Assembly (NCBI GenBank): GCA_905187655.1
Contig: CAJJIV010000005.1
Coordinates: 1 to 26,379, forward strand
Reading direction: 5' to 3'
DNA: 26,379 bases
Source of the DNA: an uncultured Eubacteriales bacterium
Lineage (GTDB): Bacteria > Bacillota > Clostridia > Christensenellales > UBA1242
This document shows positions 18,101 to 23,305 of this stretch, in pieces. A model generated the notes under the pieces. It ran no database searches. It saw nothing but the letters and a program-made list of their open reading frames with translations, and had not been told where the DNA came from. Each line of letters begins with the position of its first letter. Positions within the stretch are counted from its first letter, which is position 1. The translations under genes and the position numbers were made by a program.

Positions 18101-21100
18101 TGCTGTGTATAGCAACAATACATATAGTGTATTTAGCGGAGAAACAGACAAATATTCTCTAAGTGTAACCACAGCACAATATGGCACAGATTTAAAAATT
18201 ACTTTAAACACATTAAATGGCTATCATCGCACTTCTGAACCACTTGTAGTTGAATATATGATTGGTTCAAGCGAAGAGAGATATACAAATGCAATTATTA
18301 ATGGTGAAGAAATTACAATTAGCGGAACCAACATTATTGGCAACATCACAATATATATTGATCAAGCATCAATATCTAATAAGTATATTGTAACTTTTGT
18401 TACTGGAGTAGAAAGTGACCAAGAAACAATAAGACAAGCAATATATAATACTAAGGATATTAGCGGTCTTGCTCCAAATGCAGATGTTGCAGGTTATAAT
18501 TATGTTTGGACAATTAATAGCGTTGAAGCAGATTTAACAAATGTTACAGTAACAAACGACCTAATAGTTATTGCAAGTTACACCGATGCAAGTTATGCTG
18601 TTAAAACAGTAGACCAAGCACCTTATACCATTATTGGTGGAACAACTGCAACACATGGAACTGATTATACCTTTACAATTTTATTTAGTGAAGGTTATCA
18701 TGCAAATGCATCATCAAAAGTTCAATTTAAAGCCGGCAATGGACAATTTATAACATTAAGTGCAGATGCAGGTGGTAATTATACAATTAACGGCGCTGAT
18801 ATTGTTGGTATAATTACAATTCAAGTAACAAACACATCTAACACTAATGTGGTTAACTTCTTAGCATATAACCAAGAAACGTTAATAGAAACTAAAGAAG
18901 TTGAATATGGCACACTATGTATTAATATACCAGCAATTCCACAAAGAACAGGATACAATGGTCTTGGTTGGGCAATTGTTGGAGAAACAGATTTATTTGA
19001 CTTTGAAAATACACCTATTACAGAAAACATTAATTTATATGCTGTTTATAAACTAAAGACTTATCAGGTTACAATTGTTGGAGATGGTTATACTGTTAAA
19101 ACTGAAAGTGGTGAAGATTTTGAATCGGTAACTCATGGACAAACAGTTAAAATTAAAATTATTTTAAATGGCGTTTATCGTAGAGTTGAAGATTTTAATG
19201 CAAGTTATAAAATTGGTACAAATATAGGACTTATAAGTAATAATCCTGCTGATACAAATGACACTGTTTACACAATTGATGGCGGAAATATAGTAGGCAA
19301 TATGGAAATTACTGTAAAAGGTATTTCAAATAAGTACACAGTTAAGTTTTATGATAAAGACCAAACAACAATTTTAGCAGAGGGTATTTATACTGGTAAC
19401 AGAAATGTAATAGAAAATATAACCATGCCAACTGCTGAGAATGTTACAGAAGTTATTGGCTACAACTTTAGTGGCAAATGGGTTTCTTCAAAAGAAAATA
19501 TTTTGCGTGATAGCAATGGTATAATTTTGGCATCTAACAACAATGTGGTAATGGCTGATGACCTTGGCACAAATTATAGTGAGGATCTAGAATTTTATCC
19601 TGCATACAACGCAGTTAGTGAAAGAATTAATATTTATTACTATAATACCACAGATAAAATTGGATATGTAAGTGGTGGAAGTCAAACAGAAACTGGTTTT
19701 GTTTTAAATGTAGAGGGCTTATGTACCGCAGAAAGCATAAGTAGTGTTTATAATCTAACAAAGGGTCTAAAATTTGCGTTCAAATTAAATTTGGACTCTA
19801 ACAATGGTTACCGAGCAATTAATGACATAGTTGTTAAATATGCGGTAGCAACAAGAACTGACTACGAAAACTTTACAACTATAACTCCAGATGAAAACGG
19901 AGTATACACAATTGCAAGAACATCAACAAATACGAGCTTAGTAGTTGTTGTTGAAAATGTTTCTAACTATTATACAGCTACCATCAACACATCTGAAGGC
20001 ACAAAAGAATTTCCATGCATACAAAATTATACCGACAGTAGTGCGCTTTATACCTTTACTGGTATGGGAACGGTAAGTGGAGATACAAATAAAGATAATT
20101 ATCAATATGGCACTGACTATAAATTTGAAGTTGTTTTAAGTGATTTATTCTTTGGAGTAATAACTGTATATGCAAATGGCGAAAAGTTAACTCCAGTAGG
20201 AAATATTTATACCGTTGAAAATACCACTGGCGACATAACTATTACTTATACTTACGAAGCGTATAAAAAGAGTGTGTTAACAGATGCAATTGAAAATGGT
20301 GTTTATAAAATTAGTAATAGTGAACAACTACATGCATTATCACTTGTAATTAATAATAATCTAGACCCAACATTTGCTAGTGCAAACTATGAACTTGTTA
20401 ATGACATAGACTTTAGCAATTCTGCACTTGTAGCAATTGGCACTATAAATTATCCATTTACCGGTAAACTAGATGGTGTAGGGTACGAAATAAAGAATGT
20501 ATTAATTAATGAAACCAATTATGCTGGATTATTTGGTTATACCATAGGGGCTACTATAATTGACCTTGGAGTTAATGCAGTAGTAACTTCTGAATCATTA
20601 GAAAGTGCCGGTATAATAGTGGGCGGAGCATTTGGCGAAACAATCATTGTTAACTCTTATATAAGTGGTAGTGTAAATGGTCAAAATGCACGAACAGTTG
20701 GACAAAAGAGTGATTTAACTATTTTTGAAAACATTTTGAATAAAACGACCGAGCAAATGACCGATGCAAGGCTAGAAGAATTAAATGAATTTGTACTTTC
20801 ACAAAAAGATTTATATAACTTCTGGATAAAAGATGGTGATGTAATTAAATTATTGCACGTATGGACATCTGATTATAAAGCAAGTGTAGTTAAACTTACA
20901 TTATCACTTAATGGTAACCAGTCTAGACTAGTTATCAGTGATACCGAATTAGATGCTTATGTTGAAGGAAATACTGAAACATCATCATTATATATTTACT
21001 TAAATGGCAGTCAATTTATTAACCCATTAACAGGTGAAAGACAGTACATTTATCTTTACACAACATTACCTACTACATCTGGCATAGGAGATGAAACTTT

Positions 21101-23303
21101 GTTTGCTAGTTGGTTTGTAACTTTATATAAAGATGAACTAACTAAAACTGTTTCAAGTGAAGAGTGGACAAGTGTATTTTTAAATGCAGAATTACTTGTT
21201 AATTTTGCTGGTAATCCTACAGGAAGTGAAAATGTTGGCTACAAGGGATTTATGACAGATGATACAGGCACTTCTTATGGTGTAGTATTACTTCAAGAAG
21301 GAACCACAAACGATGTATATTATAGATTTATTACTCCAGAAAATCATGGTACTGTTAAAATTGGCACAAGTAATATTTATTACAATACAAGTTTTGTGGG
21401 AATAAAAGACACCGAGTATTTAGTTACTGTGAACCCATATTCAGCATATAAAGTTAAATCAGTAAGAATTTTAAATGGTTCTTATGGGTTGGTTCAAGAT
21501 ATCTCTACTGATTTCACATTTACAGCAAGAATAGATGGAGATCTTGGAACTTCTACAAATCCATATATTGTAGAAGTAACATTTGAAGAAGAAGAGTTTA
21601 ATGTTTATGTAACCTATAATGGAATAGTTAAAGATATAGATAAACAAAACTTTAACACTTTGGGTTATGTACTTTCTAAACCAACAACAAAACTTAATGA
21701 TGTTATATCACTAGTAGGTCACGACCTAGAAAATAGTAAATTCTTAAGACTTGCTGTTGTTAACAAAAAAGGCGAATTAAAAGAACTTTCTGGCCAAGAA
21801 TTTACTATGACTGAAGACTTCTTAAACACCTATGCAAACAGAAATGACATCAACGATTATAAAATTGATTTTGTTGTTATTTATCTTCCTATCTATACAA
21901 TAAATATTGATGCTGAAGAAAACGGCACTTTAATTGTTAAAAATACCGATAACGAAAGACTGGAAGGAGAGAGTCTAAAAGTTGTAAGCGGAACAATACT
22001 TTCATTAATAATTACTCCAAACACAGGTTACGCAATTGATTACGTAAAGGTTAACGGTCAAGAAGTAGAAGTTAGCAGAAACAAGGCAGAACTTAAAGTA
22101 ACTGGTGATGCACAAGTTGAAGTTAAATATAAAAATGTTAAGTATGATATTAATTATTTAGCATTAAGTACAACTGGGACAAGTTTAATAGACCTAATTG
22201 AAAATACAAGATTAGTAGATGAGAATGGAAACTTGTTAACAAGCATAGACAAGGATACCAAGATTAAAGAAATTATACAGTTAGGCAGTGTAGATACTTA
22301 TAAGTTAGTTGAATATTCAATTTTAAGATATAAGTTAGATGAGCATGGCGAAATTAATAAAGATGAGACCGAAACTGTTTCATTTACGGCAAATACAATT
22401 AGCACTATCTTAAATAGTAATGGTACTTTAGATTTAAATAGATATGTAGTTAAAGGTCAAATTAAGATTGTTACCAAATATCTAAAACAATTACTTTTAA
22501 CTGTTTCAATTAACGGAAATGGTGATGATAATGTCGGTTCATTTGATATGTTAATAAAATCTGGATATTATGACACAACAAACGAACTGAAAGACAAGAC
22601 ATCCGTTTCTATGTATGTAGATTTCAGATCAACAATTACAATTAATACTATAAATGGTGTGGGTTATGCATTTGATGGCTTCTCAAAGTGGTCAAGTGAA
22701 GAAGGCAAATATACCATAACAAAAGATACAACAATTGTACTTAACTATGTTTTGGCTCCAACCACAATTCAATTGAATGAAGACAAAACTAAAGAAAAAT
22801 TTGAATATGAATATTCTACAACAGGAACTGAATTAACAAGCAACATTAGTGAAGTTAAAATTGGTGATGAACTAAATTTAAAATACGAAAACACCTTTAA
22901 AGATGAAATTACCAAGATTAAATTGTATGCTGCAGATGGCACATTAATTGCTGAAGCAGAAGGAAACTCTGCAAAATTTGAACTAACACAAGATATGTTG
23001 GAAAAATTAAGTGGTGGTTTTTATTACGAAACAGAATCTAAAATTACTATTCTATTTATTCTAACCTTCATTGTTCTACCAGTAGTTGCTCTAGCCGTTA
23101 TCGCATTAGTTATCTTAATGGCAGTTAAAAATAAAAAATTAAGAAATGCAACCAAATCGGCTCTTGAATCTCAAATGAAGACTAATGTAACACGAAATGT
23201 TAGCTCCTTCATTAATGACCTAAGATCCGGTAAAGACGTTGGACAGGTTACAGATGAAGATATTCGCCGAGCAATGAAAGACCGTAAAAACGGAGGTAAA
23301 TAA
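9186..23303 (+). CDS. giant membrane-anchored repeat surface protein (InlB/Flg_new-type)
   Basis: This is an uninterrupted frame of about 4,705 residues (roughly half a megadalton). A basic N-terminus leads to a hydrophobic segment at 20-39 (signal or anchor). Next come a beta-helix-like region (about 75-455), an alternating array of InlB B-type/Flg_new units and a second module (about 557-3600), a GLUG-like segment, divergent bacterial repeats, a C-terminal membrane helix (about 4620-4647) and a basic 58-residue tail. There is no LPXTG motif, so anchoring is by the membrane helix with the repeats outside. Such repeats occur in adhesin-like proteins; a contact or adhesion role is inferred. 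Start choice is uncertain: ATG 9186 lacks a good ribosome binding site, while ATG 9228 gives a classic MKKKSLITK signal start with GAGG 12 nt upstream. It is co-transcribed with the next gene. Confidence 0.85.
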   Translation: MSKFDKKVQRLKRFMKKKSLITKAIIGVFAFIVGFTSLLSYNNIKLYNNNQNQTAVKADVINNANFSSSDKFAVNNNGFTTFESALSSVQNGETITLLSDYSPSSTIEINKDVSIDLNGFNINVSSPIVVGADATLNIYNSANKVTQTDDNLGSITTYSNGITSSGSYCFQVSGTLNVYGGKFVNTSSSTSAIFCAVASSSTIDVYDGYFVAVSSSSANGFTIVKGITNVNFTTFGGYWRTNGVTINIDASQDGMSGMYVNILGGTYYSVNSYGILMKGLEGIDSLYLVVMPQNGRAISISGSYGIYAEYANLTILGGTISGRSNSGIYLKATKASSGRYLKIYAGDITGQTSACDIAYASTTIYGGNFTSTSTYTLDFERSTVNIYGGKFTSSSAVNLYINTGWFLDRSGSITVNGGAYNNTGWSTSHISTNGTKETVGSYTYIVNSNDTSYGKYYMPSTWLGTSYIATRSTKTGSETIQVNGSAVTLDTYSYAITKSSGSILASINNSSSITLTTALTEDIIISKEITINKNGQSITGLVKAGNGYMLTETTDQIVVTSYDNYNCEVFLRGKNYLDETMVDNFAGVTLYDHTTTTELGNIKNNSIVYFSIAFNEGYRILPGETLSVQYSLDGTNYIDISESECDGVYIIPNVCNQKVYILVLGVSNVYNVSYVNYNNEQIGVEKVLYNGSPTAKIDGNEINTARVGYTFNGWGATLTTPASEVYNLSSIKVTDDLVLYSIYSINYYNVKFYDYNQTTELGSETLAFNSTITPPENPSRIGYKFIGWATSASASSTEIVDFSSYTLGAGDVAFYAVYERENYTISSYEDDIYRITPSTGNYDEAVTININLHNTAYSLTGDNYIVYYSLNSGTTWVQIDGTVKDGYTIPANTISANCLIKVEGITNLYPLLLKRYDDTEGKMVDYKTIMVEYGASFVGLNLDNEIPSAREHYDFVGWADGEAAAVITDWSLKSMDSKTGVILYARYTPKDYIITFKNEDGSTITTKTAKYNTTFSQIDVDAIIADDKTGYDFVGWSTEVEGAKIATNYVIESDLSVYAIYAKKSYVVTFYNENEEKISSQSVLYNEFAVDPGEQVKTGYDFKGWVTSLDSEEVVNVSEYNITKKTNFYPYYQIKKFTVEFYANDTDTTPFETQIVNYNKYATAPETEPEKVGYKFDGYRVSTAIVNLESYKITENTKFYAVFSLKYFEVVADGSNYSILNAEKTMALTKANHEEDLAFTLLLVSGYHTTESTVVKYKIGDGEYVAITAVDGVYTINKTDIVGNVYILVAGLSNEYVVNFKDKDGSNILQTKSVVYNTTVSYTGETPTASGSEFLGWSLAQSGAVVDLSEYLITGDTTFYAVFSINAYTASFYNGTDLVSSQSVTYGTTVNAELLPTPTKKGYIFKYWSDTEDGAEVKLSITPIVADTNFYAVFEIATYTIELKYSSGKTVRESWTAVYNTYTSIPDGTGYTIPTGYEIAGFSLSANGSILGTTEDGKIDCKIEDNTTFYVVFKVKNYKVTVESPSAIRITNPEGTSDITSCTYVDGLTFAVVLKEGYSYTSGTTASVEYGVDGLYAAVTYVEAEGVYRINSSTITSDITIKVTNVTNEYTLAFIVDGSEYNSQTVAYGTDISTLLPSNPTKTGYNFKGWAIVEDSTSVVTNFGTMTIGGKIYYAVFTEQNYALNTIGENVVFSDSNGSPITSGDSLLTYKKSYGFFADPTEGYYTTSVMYKVGDGEYLPLTAVGGMYTIPADSVTNSITIKVEVSNLYTITFKNYDATDIGEGVTKTIEYGTTWGNVLTSDVTGYNDRRDEGYTFMGWSLLSGNGRAIADTYQITSDVTVYARYERSSTITITTQDTFKIVNSDGVEITSCYAESSLTFKVVLEEGYKLPAEEILSLRVVVNESEIAVQQVGDSFVIATGLLSADAEISLTCKLNHQVEVKFLDWDNSELYVIDIEYGTTYGDNSEVFASVEIGAPSDESYKFAGWSLTQGSGATISESYSFKTDTTLYPVKVEKQRSSISGGKGYQIVDSDGNALVSFINDSSFSFKIILDEGYRPENNSTIKISYKLTGSDTTTLIEENATVNTVYSLSGISTSLTIIVENITNYHIVTFKNSNATEDTITTKSVLYQTTLAGSLTAVTGYEDRRDLGYTFDGWSLEKNGELISDEYTVTGNVTLYAHYTESANITISGGTGYTVTDTAGATLTTAKKEAKLSFKIQLDDGYYAKDGGLVVTYIIGANTYEIVADGEVYTIETGNLIGNVTIVVTNISNLYKVSFYSGAGVYQTAQVAYGSNLTAPTNNPTMQYYTFVGWSETEGSSVVVDVSTLVMPKEEKKLYAYYTPNSYSISSNSPSYVINAEGTPTYLTDFEFTLSYKNGYHRTDEELVVYYSVDGGDLQTATVENETITIAGSTIKGSILIFVNSGITNKYQITYHYGKNNVYTETREIEYNTTTGANIGSVGSTLTNLNSVTGYTFAGWSATEDGEKITNWTNYPITADADYYAVYTINSYTITFIYGLDKSLKTEAQYTYLTKSSDIVQPDASVEGYDWQWNIEITDVVKDETYTASYTTKSYTVTFIYGLSGEESESAVVLYTTVGVAEPVSATKEGHTHIWENEEGETVNLANETFSSNKTYTAVYTAKTYSVSTISSYYTVDKTSCTFNTELVLTLTFKTGYYAKNNLIVKYMVGNDTTELMCEVNPYEAGTTTAQVIIPADSITDNIRIKVASEYSNVYTVTYHYGESDSKTYEVNLTYGNKGTLISSSAPTTTAELAGRTLNGWSSVQNGEVITNWSEITVTGDMDFYAVYTNNTYTVSSGEPSKYNLSESNLTYGEDKSITINLLNGYRKNGETITIVYTLGTETQTYDCTIVSTESNIIVKIPADKITANVIIFVTEGISNEYKINYHYGLNNETTKARSLEFNTSGDIILAYAPDKEESNISGRTLSGWSLDERAETVSDLSSYKLTSDIDLYAVYSNNTYSVFSGETDKYSLSVTTAQYGTDLKITLNTLNGYHRTSEPLVVEYMIGSSEERYTNAIINGEEITISGTNIIGNITIYIDQASISNKYIVTFVTGVESDQETIRQAIYNTKDISGLAPNADVAGYNYVWTINSVEADLTNVTVTNDLIVIASYTDASYAVKTVDQAPYTIIGGTTATHGTDYTFTILFSEGYHANASSKVQFKAGNGQFITLSADAGGNYTINGADIVGIITIQVTNTSNTNVVNFLAYNQETLIETKEVEYGTLCINIPAIPQRTGYNGLGWAIVGETDLFDFENTPITENINLYAVYKLKTYQVTIVGDGYTVKTESGEDFESVTHGQTVKIKIILNGVYRRVEDFNASYKIGTNIGLISNNPADTNDTVYTIDGGNIVGNMEITVKGISNKYTVKFYDKDQTTILAEGIYTGNRNVIENITMPTAENVTEVIGYNFSGKWVSSKENILRDSNGIILASNNNVVMADDLGTNYSEDLEFYPAYNAVSERINIYYYNTTDKIGYVSGGSQTETGFVLNVEGLCTAESISSVYNLTKGLKFAFKLNLDSNNGYRAINDIVVKYAVATRTDYENFTTITPDENGVYTIARTSTNTSLVVVVENVSNYYTATINTSEGTKEFPCIQNYTDSSALYTFTGMGTVSGDTNKDNYQYGTDYKFEVVLSDLFFGVITVYANGEKLTPVGNIYTVENTTGDITITYTYEAYKKSVLTDAIENGVYKISNSEQLHALSLVINNNLDPTFASANYELVNDIDFSNSALVAIGTINYPFTGKLDGVGYEIKNVLINETNYAGLFGYTIGATIIDLGVNAVVTSESLESAGIIVGGAFGETIIVNSYISGSVNGQNARTVGQKSDLTIFENILNKTTEQMTDARLEELNEFVLSQKDLYNFWIKDGDVIKLLHVWTSDYKASVVKLTLSLNGNQSRLVISDTELDAYVEGNTETSSLYIYLNGSQFINPLTGERQYIYLYTTLPTTSGIGDETLFASWFVTLYKDELTKTVSSEEWTSVFLNAELLVNFAGNPTGSENVGYKGFMTDDTGTSYGVVLLQEGTTNDVYYRFITPENHGTVKIGTSNIYYNTSFVGIKDTEYLVTVNPYSAYKVKSVRILNGSYGLVQDISTDFTFTARIDGDLGTSTNPYIVEVTFEEEEFNVYVTYNGIVKDIDKQNFNTLGYVLSKPTTKLNDVISLVGHDLENSKFLRLAVVNKKGELKELSGQEFTMTEDFLNTYANRNDINDYKIDFVVIYLPIYTINIDAEENGTLIVKNTDNERLEGESLKVVSGTILSLIITPNTGYAIDYVKVNGQEVEVSRNKAELKVTGDAQVEVKYKNVKYDINYLALSTTGTSLIDLIENTRLVDENGNLLTSIDKDTKIKEIIQLGSVDTYKLVEYSILRYKLDEHGEINKDETETVSFTANTISTILNSNGTLDLNRYVVKGQIKIVTKYLKQLLLTVSINGNGDDNVGSFDMLIKSGYYDTTNELKDKTSVSMYVDFRSTITINTINGVGYAFDGFSKWSSEEGKYTITKDTTIVLNYVLAPTTIQLNEDKTKEKFEYEYSTTGTELTSNISEVKIGDELNLKYENTFKDEITKIKLYAADGTLIAEAEGNSAKFELTQDMLEKLSGGFYYETESKITILFILTFIVLPVVALAVIALVILMAVKNKKLRNATKSALESQMKTNVTRNVSSFINDLRSGKDVGQVTDEDIRRAMKDRKNGGK
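9411..10550 (+). repeat. parallel beta-helix-like region of the giant protein
   Basis: About eight rungs of the form [IV]xxGGx[FYW] recur at irregular spacing: VYGGKFVN, TFGGYWRT, ILGGTYYS, ILGGTISG, IYAGDITG, IYGGNFTS, IYGGKFTS and VNGGAYNN. They are rich in S, T, N and G. The pattern fits a pectin-lyase-like right-handed beta-helix, common in surface and carbohydrate-contacting proteins. No catalytic residues are recognisable, so binding rather than cleavage is the safer inference. Confidence 0.6.
10855..19975 (+). repeat. alternating two-module repeat array within the giant protein
   Basis: Two module types alternate. Type A (about 70 residues, about 22 copies) follows Y.V.F......V.Y......P....GY.F.GWS........I..D...YAVY, the InlB B/Flg_new (PF09479-like) pattern. 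Type B (about 85-95 residues, about 15 copies) has a central [EDNS]GY...., then V.Y..G.......GVYTI....I..NI.I.V..[IV]SN.Y. From about 13750 to 16460 the order is nearly strict A-B-A-B with a period near 165 residues; elsewhere two to four A units occur in a row. The copies are diverged at the DNA level, so this is old or selected diversity rather than recent expansion. Confidence 0.85.
20298..20680 (+). repeat. GLUG-like segment of the giant protein
   Basis: The segment starts YKISNSEQLHALSLVIN, continues with ELVNDIDFS and FTGKLDGVGYEIKNV, then NYAGLFGYTIGATIIDLGV and SAGIIVGGAFG, with a final SYISGSV. This is the usual lead-in and repeat pattern of GLUG-motif domains found in bacterial surface proteins after Flg_new-type arrays. 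Its molecular role is not established. Confidence 0.6.
21343..22755 (+). repeat. divergent bacterial repeats near the C-terminus of the giant protein
   Basis: Three segments carry the pattern of divergent InlB B-like repeats (x-G-T-[VL]-x-[IV] ... GY or AY ... [VI]xxVxxNG): 21343-21480, 21894-22136 (ENGTLIVKN ... NTGYAIDYVKVNGQEV) and 22495-22755 (GYAFDGFSKW). They form a stalk between the repeat array and the membrane helix. Confidence 0.55.
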
Positions 23304-23305
23304 CA

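Noticed and set aside
10855..19975. Possible CRISPR or satellite-like DNA repeats
   Set aside because: The repetition is at protein level; the DNA copies are diverged, lie in one open frame, and no regular short repeat/spacer pattern exists.
23043..23303. Sortase (LPXTG) anchoring of the giant protein
   Set aside because: No LPXTG-like motif precedes the C-terminal hydrophobic segment, and the tail after it is about 58 residues, too long for a sortase signal.
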